The position numbers and the translations under genes were made by a program. The notes beneath the pieces were generated by a model. The model was not told the origin of the DNA. It saw nothing but the letters and a program-made list of their open reading frames with translations, and did not search any database. 64,000 nucleotides of DNA, from assembly GCF_000010085.1 (NCBI RefSeq), contig NC_007712.1:3038001-3102000 (forward strand), given 5' to 3'. Shown here in pieces: positions 54,630-62,402 of the stretch (its first letter is position 1; every line of letters begins with the position of its first letter). The stretch is from Sodalis glossinidius str. 'morsitans'. Its GTDB lineage: Bacteria > Pseudomonadota > Gammaproteobacteria > Enterobacterales > Enterobacteriaceae.

Positions 54630-54657
54630 AAAAAAGGCCACGCCGGAGCGTAGCCTT
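54630..54657 (-). terminator. Intrinsic terminator upstream of the holin
   Basis: Minus strand AAGGCTACG-CTCCGG-CGTGGCCTT followed by TTTT. It lies before the lysis genes in the path of late transcription and may be one of the terminators overcome by the Q-like protein. Confidence 0.6.
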
Positions 54658-54742
54658 GAAAAATGCGTCAAACACGAATTATGCTTAACTTGAGTTACCA
54701 GTACTTATCAGACTGCCTACCCATAACGAAAAGGACATCGCC

Positions 54743-54958
54743 ATGAACAATAAACCGACAGCCCATCAACTTGCTTTTGAATACCTTCGCAGACTGTCCG
54801 AGGAGCTAAGCCCTGCCGATTACCTGAAAAAGTTTGAACAGCTGGAATCAGAATTCAGTGCATTACTTCACTCTTCAGATTCCAATGATAAAACCACGGG
54901 GCTGTGCGAGTTTCTATCGCGCTTTTGTCCAAAATGCAAAGCTGATAGTCAGCGCTGA
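54743..54958 (+). CDS. Small phage protein of unknown function
   Basis: 71 residues, opposite in direction to the lysis genes, with an AAGGA site 8 bases before the ATG. The sequence (MNNKPTAHQLAFEYLRRLSE ... LCEFLSRFCPKCKADSQR) is mostly helical and ends in a CxxC-type pair. I do not recognise it. As an isolated oppositely oriented gene in the late region it resembles a moron expressed from the prophage. Confidence 0.5.
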   Translation: MNNKPTAHQLAFEYLRRLSEELSPADYLKKFEQLESEFSALLHSSDSNDKTTGLCEFLSRFCPKCKADSQR

Positions 54959-54972
54959 AACCTTTAGAAAGC

Positions 54973-54996
54973 AAAAGCCCCGGCATTAGCCGAGGC
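54973..54996 (-). terminator. Intrinsic terminator, distal to the ORF6N gene
   Basis: Minus strand GCCTCGGC-TAAT-GCCGGGGC followed by TTTTGCTTTC. Confidence 0.6.
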
Positions 54997-55090
54997 CCTA
55001 TCGCACATCTGTGCAAAACTGATACGGACTGGACAACAATCAGATGTGCGACCCAATAATTTTATTCAGCAATCAGTAGCTGTCAATAGC

Positions 55091-55123
55091 AAAAGCCCCA
55101 ACCACCTGAGGGAGTTGAGGCTT
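55091..55123 (-). terminator. Intrinsic terminator, proximal to the ORF6N gene
   Basis: Minus strand GCCTCAAC, an 11-base loop, GTTGGGGC, then TTTTGC. It lies about 105 bp after the ORF6N stop and forms a tandem pair with the site at 54973-54996. Confidence 0.6.
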
Positions 55124-55228
55124 CATGTCCTGCTCGCTTTTGCCGCAGCATGGAACTATTATGTGTTATAACGTTATAACAGTCAAGCATTTTACTGATC
55201 TTTTGATCAGTTATTTAGCCTCATGCCG

Positions 55229-56017
55229 TCAATGCCGTTGTAAGAAATGCTGGATATCCGCTTGTTGCCATCGTGCTAACGTATTCGTCAGTAACAGATT
55301 GTGCGATTGATTGGTTTCATCAAGTAGTTGCTTCATCTCTGATACCACGGCATCCGCATCCTCACGATTCTTGAGAACTCGCCGGACAGCTTGCTTTTCA
55401 GCGTCACACATGACCTCTTTCAGCGCATTCGTGAAGCTGTAAATGCGTTGGCACTCTTCCGCGAGTATCGGGATATGACTGACGCCAAAATGCTGTGGAG
55501 AAGAGACGCCCGCCGCATAGCGTAGTGCGTGCCAGATGGCATTGCTCCATGAGCGCTCGAATCGGAAGCCGTTTGCCATACCCCAGATAAGCCGCGCAAG
55601 ATGTGATGTATCGTCGGCGGTTAGTGGCTCTCGAGCTTCAGGCTGGTAATGTGGCGGATTATTAGCGCGTTCAGTATTGAAGTAACAATCTTCCAGTTGC
55701 TCGAACACTTCCCATGCCTGATCGGTTTCGAGCATCTTCGCGTGACGTGCCGCACCGCGTTCTGTCCAGAGAATGAGACTGCGAGTTTTAGATGAGATTT
55801 GCAAGTGTCTTAAAGACACTCTCAAATTATCGAGATCACTTCCGGTTACTTTGTAAAAATGCTTGCCATCAACAAATCGATCAGCATTACGGTTGTGATT
55901 TTTGCGAATTCTAGCTGGCTCTGTCCCGTAAAGTTCGGCTAAAAGCTCAGTAGTAATAACAGGAATATTTCTATGAGTGATGACGCTCAGGGATTTTGTA
56001 GATACGCGATTAGCCAT
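55229..56017 (-). CDS. ORF6N-domain phage antirepressor-like protein
   Basis: 262 residues. The N-terminal 110 residues (VITHRNIPVITTELLAELYG, RIRKNHNRNADRFVDGKHFY, ILWTERGAARHAKML) match the ORF6N DNA-binding domain found in phage antirepressors. The C-terminal half (LARLIWGMANGFRFERSWSN, ALRYAAGVSSPQHFGV) is probably for oligomerisation. Placed between Q and the holin, with its own downstream terminators, so it may be an independent unit. Confidence 0.8.
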   Translation of the reverse strand: MANRVSTKSLSVITHRNIPVITTELLAELYGTEPARIRKNHNRNADRFVDGKHFYKVTGSDLDNLRVSLRHLQISSKTRSLILWTERGAARHAKMLETDQAWEVFEQLEDCYFNTERANNPPHYQPEAREPLTADDTSHLARLIWGMANGFRFERSWSNAIWHALRYAAGVSSPQHFGVSHIPILAEECQRIYSFTNALKEVMCDAEKQAVRRVLKNREDADAVVSEMKQLLDETNQSHNLLLTNTLARWQQADIQHFLQRH

Positions 56018-56338
56018 AGCTGGCTCCTTCTCTGTTTAGTTTCAGTTCGGACTACCAGTTAGTGGCTGGTAGCCGGGTGTCAACTAGAGCCTAAACAGAC
56101 GCTCCGGGCATATTCCCCTTGCGGGTATTGTATTACACCTCTCCACCCGGCCTTCGGATGTAATTACGCCGTTTTACGGGCATAAAAAAGCCGCATGGCT
56201 ATCGGGTGCGGTTAACCGCTGTTTAGATTCTAGTGCGGTCAGTATCTCGATAGCTGTATGCATTGTCAAACCGAACTTGCAAAATTTTGCAGGTTAGCGC
56301 CTAGATCGCTTACACTTGCTTTAAACAGGAGGATCACT
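56018..56338. other. Non-coding stretch between ORF6N and DUF1640 genes
   Basis: 321 bp of divergent promoter region. The minus strand holds a terminator-like hairpin at 56184-56211 (CCGCA...TGCGG, then CTTTTTT), which would act on transcripts arriving from Q. No gene seen. Confidence 0.5.
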
Positions 56339-56683
56339 ATGGGTCAAGTTACATTTGATACTCAAGAGTTCGTAGAAACGCTGGAAAAGTCAGGCTTGAA
56401 GAAAGAGCAAGCCAAAGCGATTTCTATTGCAGTCCGTAAGTCTCACGAAGTGGCTGATGTCGCTACTAAGCGAGACCTAGAGGATGTGCGTAAAGATATG
56501 GCAGCTCGTTTCGAGAAAGTCGACACTAAAATAGATTCTCAAATATCTTTAGTTCGCAAAGATTTGCAGCTTGAGATGGCAGGTATTCGCTCCGAACAAA
56601 AGCTCATCCGATGGATGCTTAGCGCACTCATTGCTGGCGTAGCCTCACTGATTATCAAAGCGTTTTTTGTAGCATCAGTGTAA
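56339..56683 (+). CDS. DUF1640 coiled-coil membrane protein
   Basis: 114 residues from ATG 56339, preceded by a strong AGGAGG. TFDTQEFVETLEKSGLKKEQ and AISIAVRKSHEVADVATKRDLEDV match DUF1640 proteins. A coiled coil (about 45-90) is followed by a C-terminal membrane span (WMLSALIAGVASLIIKAFF). Encoded against the late-gene direction and convergent with the Q-like gene. Function in phages is unknown. Confidence 0.78.
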   Translation: MGQVTFDTQEFVETLEKSGLKKEQAKAISIAVRKSHEVADVATKRDLEDVRKDMAARFEKVDTKIDSQISLVRKDLQLEMAGIRSEQKLIRWMLSALIAGVASLIIKAFFVASV

Positions 56684-56685
56684 CA

Positions 56686-57024
56686 TCAGGCTGCCTCCAA
56701 AAGTTCAGCAACTCTACCCGCTATGTAAGCCTCGGCACGAGCAAGGAAGCCCGTTATGTAGTAGGTGGGCTTCCCTAACTCCTGTGCTATCGCCCTGCAC
56801 GACACCTTGCCCTTGTAATACGCCACCACGATATCGTAGCCCAGCGGGTCGAAGTACTTGAGCCGCCCTACCGCCCGGTCAACTATCTCCCCGTCCTCAT
56901 CGGACAGCATGGGCCGGATATCACTGCTGGCCGTGACAATAGGCCATGCTGCCTTGTACTCGGTGCCAATGCGTGAGCCGCTCCAATTTCCCCATGCCGT
57001 TAACAGGTATCGAATATCTTTCAT
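56686..57024 (-). CDS. Antitermination protein Q-like
   Basis: 112 residues from ATG 57024, which overlaps the rusA stop (ATGA). [39 protein letters not shown] and [22 protein letters not shown] (read in parts) match lambdoid antitermQ proteins that let RNA polymerase transcribe late genes. Position at the end of the early-right operon agrees. Intact. Confidence 0.82.
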   Translation of the reverse strand: MKDIRYLLTAWGNWSGSRIGTEYKAAWPIVTASSDIRPMLSDEDGEIVDRAVGRLKYFDPLGYDIVVAYYKGKVSCRAIAQELGKPTYYITGFLARAEAYIAGRVAELLEAA

Positions 57025-57404
57025 GCCGCCTCCCCGCAATATTCATCAATCACCACCACACACTTCCCGCCCTTGACGCCGCCGTTGTCATCAATCTTCT
57101 TGACGGTCATCACTCGCACCTGACCGTCGTCGTTCCAAATACCCGCTTTCGTCAGCGCATCAAATACCTCTTTACTGTAATTATCTACATCCCTCATGCG
57201 TTTATCCGGGAGATAGAGATTCATCAGCACCGACACCTCGCCGCAGAATTTTTGATGCCCGTATTTCATTCGAGCTCTAGCTACAGCAATCCCAGTCAGG
57301 CGTTTAAAGCGTTTAGCTGCTTCACTGAGGTAAACACGTCTTGCGTTGCGCACCCAGTAATGGTTGACGCTCGGCGGGAAAGGTAGCTCGATAATCATAC
57401 TCAC
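57021..57404 (-). CDS. rusA: Holliday junction resolvase RusA
   Basis: 127 residues. The family N-terminus ([17 protein letters not shown]) and catalytic aspartate region ([24 protein letters not shown]) are intact; RusA uses three acidic residues in this area. Cuts four-way junctions during phage recombination or replication. In the Nin region, coupled to Q. Confidence 0.9.
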   Translation of the reverse strand: MSMIIELPFPPSVNHYWVRNARRVYLSEAAKRFKRLTGIAVARARMKYGHQKFCGEVSVLMNLYLPDKRMRDVDNYSKEVFDALTKAGIWNDDGQVRVMTVKKIDDNGGVKGGKCVVVIDEYCGEAA

Positions 57405-57420
57405 CCCTAAATTCGGTTAA

Positions 57421-57627
57421 TCAATTCATCTCTGCTTCGGCTATTCTGCTCCGCGCCCGGGCGCGCATCATCCGCACATCACGCATATGAGCGCTGTAGT
57501 CGTAAGTGGTCACCGCCTCCTCGCACGGTATCTCGCGGACTTTATTGCGCGAGCGCCCGGTCGGCCTGAATAAGCAGTGCTGCATCATCCGAAAAGTAAT
57601 ACTGGTGTTCTGTAATCTCTTTTTCAT
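57421..57627 (-). CDS. Small phage protein of unknown function (Nin region)
   Basis: 68 residues (MKKRLQNTSITFRMMQHCLF ... RMMRARARSRIAEAEMN), strongly basic. Its start overlaps the ninB stop by four bases and it precedes rusA, so it is part of the Nin-region operon. I recognise no family. Confidence 0.55.
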   Translation of the reverse strand: MKKRLQNTSITFRMMQHCLFRPTGRSRNKVREIPCEEAVTTYDYSAHMRDVRMMRARARSRIAEAEMN

Positions 57628-58060
57628 GTTGACCTTCCAAAATAATCCCCTGAATAACGCACCTCCCGCAGCCTGACACCGTTTCCCACTGCCCAGGCTT
57701 GCGCGTAATCAATCAAACTGTTCATGCGCTTCACGCCCATCTGAGCCGTGCTCTCGCGGATGCTGCAAAACTCCCCCTCCAGCCCTGTAACGACTTCCCC
57801 TGGCCTACCTGTGGCGATGGCATGGCCGGAGACGAATAACGCTTTCCAGTCCAATTTCGAGCGGGGTTTATCTGCCCACAAGACCTGCCACGAGACATCG
57901 GTGCATAGCGCATGCAGCAGACTGTTTTGCGTCACACTTCTTGTGCTGTCGTTGATGGTGATTTCGAGGGGGCGGTGTTCGTCGGTGGGAGTGAATCAAT
58001 AAACGCTTTCAGGTTTTCTCGTATTCGTTCATCACGCAGCAGGAAGCTTCTTTTTTCCAT
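57624..58060 (-). pseudogene. ninB: NinB-like recombination protein, frameshifted
   Basis: The start MEKRSFLLRDERIRENLKAF gives a frame ending early. The continuation PLEITINDSTRSVTQNSLLH, LCTDVSWQVLWADKPRSKLD and VTGLEGEFCSIRESTAQMGV is NinB (lambda Orf-like, SSB-binding recombination mediator) and lies in the next frame. One added C in the CCC at 57987-57989 would join them. A GTG at 57935 could start a shortened protein of 103 residues. Confidence 0.75.
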
Positions 58061-58145
58061 CAGCACCTCTGAATTTACCCACCCAAACAAAAAGGGCTGC
58101 AATGAAAAGCGGCCCCTCGAGTTCTTCTGTTAAATATGCCGTCAT
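58032..58145 (-). CDS. Very small phage membrane-like protein
   Basis: 37 residues (MTAYLTEELEGPLFIAALFV then WVGKFRGADGKKKLPAA), with AAGGA 8 bases before the ATG, overlapping the ninB start. A hydrophobic stretch lies at 12-22. Small proteins in this position exist in lambdoid phages, but I do not recognise this one. Confidence 0.4.
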   Translation of the reverse strand: MTAYLTEELEGPLFIAALFVWVGKFRGADGKKKLPAA

Positions 58146-58168
58146 TCGTATTTTCCTTGCTGTTTACG

Positions 58169-59585
58169 TTAAACTGCTGCACCACTGGCATAACGTTTCA
58201 TTGGCGCGACGTTAGTGTTGCTCTGGCAAGCGTTCGCAGCTTGTTTCTGATCGGTTGGCATAAAATGCCCGTTTTTGAATTCCTGGTAAGCCGTTCCTTA
58301 GGTGCCAAACCGGTTTTTAGTGACAATGAGTTCAGCGTATTTCGCCGCTGGACTATTCTCGTTGTACACCGCATCGCGGTAGAGCATGATGATGCTATCG
58401 GCGTCCTGCTCGATGCTGCCTGAATCCCTTAAATCAGCACAGGTAGGCCGCTTATTGGTGCGCTGTTCTACATTTCTGGATAGCTGACTTAGCGACATCA
58501 CCGGCGTTTTAAGCTCCTTTGCCATACGCTTGAGGCTGCCGGAAATATGCGCGACGGCAAGGTCATTACGCTCTGCTCGGGGCTTCTCAATCAGGCCAAG
58601 ATAATCAACCATAATCAGCGATAACGCAGGGTGGGTAAGCTTGTGCCGGTAAGAAATGGCCCGTATCTGCTCGATGGTCAGTGATGATGCATCCACGACC
58701 CAAACATCAAGCCCCTGTAAGCGTCGAAGCCCCTCGGATACTCTTGCCCAGCCTTCGTCATCCATCCGGCAAGGCTTTCGCAACGTTGAAACCGGAAGAT
58801 GGCTGGCTCCCGCCAATGAGCGCTCGATAACCTGCATCGCGTCCATTTCCATCGAGAAGATCAATACTCCCTTGCGTTCGATTTCAGTTATCGCGCCGTT
58901 CTCCGTGTCAATCTGGCGTGTGGTATGCTGTGCAGCGACACCCTCCGCCACCTTCAAGGCAAATTCAGTCTTTCCCATGCCGGGACGGGCGGCAACAATC
59001 ACCAGATCCACCGGATTGATACCACCAAGAATTTCATCAAGTGCGTCAATGCCCGTTTTCAGTGAGTCCGAGGCTTCGCCATTCTTAAGGCGCTTTTCCA
59101 AAAGCGCGGTGTAGGGGGCTATCAGCTCGTCGATATGCATTGGGCGGACTTCGTCGGCGGGGCAGTCGATATCACGCAGGGAGGCTAACACCTGCCCCAT
59201 CACTGCCAACGCACGTTCATGGTTCGAGGATTGGCGTATCTGCTCCAGTCCATCGCCCAACAACGCCGTGAAGCGCCCGCCGCACACGCTGATAGTCTGC
59301 CAGTACCCGCGCATACCCCTTGAGATTCGCTGCGCTGGGACACTTCTTCGCCGTTTCCATCACCGCGCCAAAGTTGCCGCTCCCCATCGCCTCACCCACC
59401 ATCAGCCCGTCAATCAAGCCACGGGTTTTCGCCTGCCGCCGAATTTCGCGGAACGTCTCACGGTACAGGCTGGCGGTGAAAGCGTCGTCATCCAGCAGCG
59501 TAGCGAGGACATCCGCCGCATCAGGCGTGTAACCGCCTAGCAGCAGACCACCGATGACACTGGCTTCGATTTCCTGGTCTGTCAC
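58169..59585 (-). pseudogene. DnaB-like replicative helicase, frameshift and nonsense codon
   Basis: GTG start overlapping the O-like stop (GTGA). The N-terminal domain ([19 protein letters not shown]) is followed by a frame change at about 59276-59278, where GG instead of GGG would give [15 protein letters not shown]. The helicase core is complete: Walker [41 protein letters not shown] and [16 protein letters not shown] at 58298-58300 interrupts KNRFGT-GTAYQEFKNGHF; 42 further codons lead to a natural end. P22-gp12-type loader-independent helicase in intact relatives. Confidence 0.85.
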
Positions 59586-60304
59586 AGCGTGCCCTCCCGG
59601 ACTTTGGTCAGGGTGTCAACACGAAGCAGGTAGTCAAGATTGGCCGTCCAGCCCCGGTCATTGTCCCCCGAAGTAAAACGGCGGCGCGTGGGTCACAAAC
59701 GCCTCCACGTAGGCCCGGAACCCCTGAAGGTCTTTTCGTGCCAGCTGACCCATGAGTCGTTTGATACCCTCGCGCCGCTTGTCGTTAAGCTCTACAGCGT
59801 GGGGGAGTCTGTCGGCTACCGTGTCGTTGTAGATTGCCAGTGCTACCTGATAGTCCTGCGTGGAAAGCTGGTCAGGTTTTGGTTGGGGGTTTGGTTTTTT
59901 CCTGCCGGTTCCGGGGAGAGGCCCCCGGTAGGGGGTAAGGGGGTTTTAGGTTCCATAACTGGTTCAAAAGAGTGACTAATTCTGGTGCCGCCTGTCGGCA
60001 TAGGGGGTGTGCTGGGAGTCGGCATAGGGTTATCCAATTTCAGATGGTAAACGTTGAATGTATTACCTTTACCATTATTTGTGCCGGTACGATTTTCTTT
60101 TACCAACAAACCCGCTTTTTCCAGTGCATCAATGTGATCTCGAACTGTGCTTTTACTGCATTCACAATGATCGGCAATATGCTGATACGAAGGCCAGCAC
60201 TCCCCTTTGTCATTGGCATTATCAGCCAGCTTAAGGAGAACCAGTTTACGTATAGGGTTACCGACTTTGATATTCATAGCCTTAGCTATCAATGACATAC
60301 TCAT
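59582..60304 (-). pseudogene. O-like replication initiator, two homopolymer frameshifts
   Basis: The N-terminal winged helix (MSMSLIAKAMNIKVGNPIRK, ECWPSYQHIADHCECSKSTV) is the origin-binding part of phage O-type proteins. After PEPAGK a run of six A (59895-59900; seven expected) shifts the frame into KPDQLSTQDYQVALAIYNDT, and DKRREGIKRLMGQLARKDLQ follows. A run of five G (59665-59669; four expected) shifts again to [18 protein letters not shown] and the end KVREGTL. All pieces are otherwise well preserved, so the lesions are recent. Confidence 0.83.
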
Positions 60305-60450
60305 TTTTCTGACTTCTCCTTCAACTTGCGGAATTCTTCCACCAGACGCTTACCAAAAGCCGTATTGCGCTGGGCGATGTCCTCTAACCCACCGGGATAA
60401 TCCGGCGGGTGATGATGTTTTTGCTTGCATTTTTCATGTAGTGGCTTCAT
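60301..60450 (-). CDS. Small basic phage protein between CII and O
   Basis: 49 residues: MKPLHEKCKQKHHHPPDYPG ... VEEFRKLKEKSEK. The stop overlaps the O-like ATG (ATGA), so it is translated in the early-right operon. A His/Cys-rich start and a helical basic end; I recognise no family. Confidence 0.6.
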   Translation of the reverse strand: MKPLHEKCKQKHHHPPDYPGGLEDIAQRNTAFGKRLVEEFRKLKEKSEK

Positions 60451-60486
60451 GATTTCTCCGCTACTTACGAATATCTTCGCTATGTC

Positions 60487-60771
60487 TCACGCCTCCAGCA
60501 TCTCCGTGCCGGGGGCGTTTTCTTTAGGTGCCAGCACGGCAGCTACCGCCTGTTTCGCTATCTGAGCGATTGGACTGACTGCCCATGCCTGACCTAAAAT
60601 CACCATTGCAGTCGCCATGTCGCGCAGGTTGTAGCGGCTGACATTGGATTCATTCCACCCTGCCAGCTTTGAAAAGCCGCGCTGGGTCAGTGCAGACATA
60701 GCCAGCAGCAGGTCGGTTTCGACGCGGTTAATCTCATGTGTGTCAGGTTTGTTTGGATTTGCATAATCCAT
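60487..60771 (-). CDS. CII-like transcriptional activator
   Basis: 94 residues. The length, the helix-turn-helix region (RGFSKLAGWNESNVSRYNLRD, read in parts) and the following tetramer-like helix (AKQAVAAVLAPKE) fit lambda CII, which activates cI and int transcription. It follows cro and nutR, as in lambdoid phages. Intact. Confidence 0.82.
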   Translation of the reverse strand: MDYANPNKPDTHEINRVETDLLLAMSALTQRGFSKLAGWNESNVSRYNLRDMATAMVILGQAWAVSPIAQIAKQAVAAVLAPKENAPGTEMLEA

Positions 60772-60856
60772 AAGTGATAATCCTTTGTGTGGTAATCAAT
60801 AGACGTGACAATGCCGTGAGCGAGTCACAGTGAGTGGGTACTGTGGGATGTTGAGT

Positions 60857-60901
60857 TCGCTTTTCAGCGACGTACGGCAGAAGGCCGATTGTTAGAGAGC
60901 G
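60857..60901 (-). promoter_or_regulatory. nutR site (boxA and boxB)
   Basis: On the minus strand, just after cro, CGCTCTCTAACAA (60889-60901) is boxA. 18 bp further on, TCGCT-GAAA-AGCGA (60857-60870) is a perfect 5-bp stem with a GAAA loop, fitting the GNRA-like fold of lambda-type boxB. Binding site of the N-like protein encoded at 62403. Confidence 0.82.
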
Positions 60902-60912
60902 GGTACTACTGG

Positions 60913-61143
60913 TTAGACTGTCTGTTCCGGATGGGGGAACAGTTCCGGAAGATCCGGACGAAACTTGTAAGCAGGAATTTTCCCCTTAGTCGCTTCGACT
61001 AGTGCAGGTACATGCTCGGGAGAAATTCTTTTTTTGCCGTTTAACCAATCACAAACTGTTGATTGCGCTTTCCCGCATTTTTTGGCTAATGCGGTTTGAC
61101 TTCCGGCAATTTCAATAGCCATTTTTACCGCAATATTCTTCAT
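60913..61143 (-). CDS. Cro-like repressor
   Basis: 76 residues with a helix-turn-helix (SQTALAKKCGKAQSTVCDWL) of the YdaS/Cro type. It is divergent from cI across the operator region, heads the early-right operon, and is followed by nutR and CII. Intact. Confidence 0.85.
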   Translation of the reverse strand: MKNIAVKMAIEIAGSQTALAKKCGKAQSTVCDWLNGKKRISPEHVPALVEATKGKIPAYKFRPDLPELFPHPEQTV

Positions 61144-61179
61144 AAATCACCTTTTCTATAAAGCCAGGGTGATTATATT

Positions 61180-61195
61180 TATCGCAATAGCGAAA
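61180..61195. promoter_or_regulatory. Repressor operator, cro-proximal
   Basis: TATCGC-AATA-GCGAAA matches the perfect dyad at 61226-61241 at all but the last half-site positions. 36 bp before the cro start. Confidence 0.6.
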
Positions 61196-61198
61196 AGT

Positions 61199-61210
61199 CA
61201 ATAGCTATTG
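61199..61210. promoter_or_regulatory. Repressor operator, central
   Basis: CAATAGCTATTG is a perfect 12-bp palindrome between the two TATCGC-type sites. It shares the AGC/GCT core and is likely the third operator, although it is the least similar. Confidence 0.45.
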
Positions 61211-61225
61211 CTCCCTTTGACCTCA

Positions 61226-61241
61226 TATCGCTTAAGCGATA
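61226..61241. promoter_or_regulatory. Repressor operator, cI-proximal
   Basis: TATCGCTTAAGCGATA is a perfect 16-bp palindrome 27 bp before the cI ATG. With the two other sites it gives the three-operator layout of a lambdoid OR. Confidence 0.65.
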
Positions 61242-61268
61242 GAATGAGGTTGGTAAACCAAGAGGTTG

Positions 61269-61997
61269 ATGAAATTGAACTTTTCAGAACGATTAAAAAC
61301 TGCCATGAGAGAGGCAAACTGTACTCAAAGCACTCTAGCAAAGGCTGTTGGTATGGCACAGTCAAGCGTGTGGAAACTAACATCGGGTGCCGCCAAAAGT
61401 TCAACCAAGGTTGTTGAGATCGCTAGGTTTTTAAGAGTTCGCCCCGAATGGCTTGCTAGCGGGATAGGGGAAATGCATAATAGTGACGTAAGTAATAAAC
61501 ACTCTATCTCAGATATCACAAGTACACGCCAAAAAATCAGTGTCTGGGGGGATGTAGAGAATAATTATGATTTTTCAGATAAGTTCGTGGAGATTTCATT
61601 ATTGAATGTTAAATTATCTGCGGGATCTGGATCATGCGAACTAAATGAAGATTCTGAATTTTCAATAATTTTTAGTAAGTATTCTCTTCATAATATGGGC
61701 GTTTCTCCATCAGCTGCAAAACTTGTCCGTGTGTCTGGTAGTAGCATGGAGCCTGCTTTGAATAATGGGGATATAGTAGGCATTAACATTGACAAGACAT
61801 CAATCGAAGATGGTAAAACGTATGCAATATGTCATGATGATGTTTTACGCATAAAGACATTAATATCTGCTCCAGGCAAGGTCGTTATTCGCTCTTTTAA
61901 CAGAGAAGAATATCCCGACGAAGTGATGTCGTTGAATGAATTCAGAGAATGTATCCGAGTAATTGGTCAAGTTTTTTGGTCTTCCCATACTTGGTAA
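61269..61997 (+). CDS. CI-like repressor with S24 autoprotease domain
   Basis: 242 residues from ATG 61269 (an in-frame TTG lies one codon before). N-terminal helix-turn-helix (CTQSTLAKAVGMAQSSVWKL). The C-terminal LexA/CI protease domain has the cleavage site Ala-Gly (LSAGSG), the nucleophile in VSGSSMEPAL and the catalytic Lys in VLRIKTL. RecA-stimulated self-cleavage, and so SOS induction, is expected. The gene is AT-rich and intact, so immunity may still be expressed. Confidence 0.9.
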   Translation: MKLNFSERLKTAMREANCTQSTLAKAVGMAQSSVWKLTSGAAKSSTKVVEIARFLRVRPEWLASGIGEMHNSDVSNKHSISDITSTRQKISVWGDVENNYDFSDKFVEISLLNVKLSAGSGSCELNEDSEFSIIFSKYSLHNMGVSPSAAKLVRVSGSSMEPALNNGDIVGINIDKTSIEDGKTYAICHDDVLRIKTLISAPGKVVIRSFNREEYPDEVMSLNEFRECIRVIGQVFWSSHTW

Positions 61998-62402
61998 TCG
62001 CACTCCCCCCTTCTAACGCTCTTCATTTAGAACAAATCTAGTAAAACGCATTTTTCTATCAAAAAAATTTCTTTGGTAAACAGCCAGATATCGCTATAGA
62101 GGAAAATAAAAGCCTTATATAGATATAGCTATTATCACTCCATCAACCCACCAGACAGACGCAAGACGAGTCAGCTGGTGGGAAGCAGTAACCGCTCTTT
62201 TAACAATGAGCCATGCGCTCTACGTAGCCGAAAGGCTAATCAATACCCAAGCGTGAGTTTTAGGGTATGGTGAATGTGCAGGCTGATGCACAAGTTCCCC
62301 TAATGGCCGCCTGAAAAGAGGGGAGGGTCATGGCCTCAATGTGGCGGAATGTCGGAGATCAGCACCGGCCACCACACCACCAAAGCCTATGTAGGAGGTC
62401 AT
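61998..62402. other. Leftward control region: OL/PL-like and nutL
   Basis: 405 bp between cI and the N-like gene. TATCGCTATAGAGG (from 62089) and ATAGCTAT (62125-62132) resemble the OR operators and are candidate OL sites. TTGGTA (62073) could be a -35 of PL. nutL follows at 62193-62238. A short GC-rich leader with TCCCCTAATGGCCGCC and AGAGGGGAGG lies before N. Confidence 0.5.
62193..62238 (+). promoter_or_regulatory. nutL site (boxA and boxB)
   Basis: CGCTCTTTTAACAA (62193-62206) is boxA. TAGCC-GAAA-GGCTA (62225-62238) is boxB with 5-bp stem and the same GAAA loop as nutR; the 18-bp spacing is also the same. It lies 165 bp upstream of the N-like gene. Confidence 0.82.
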
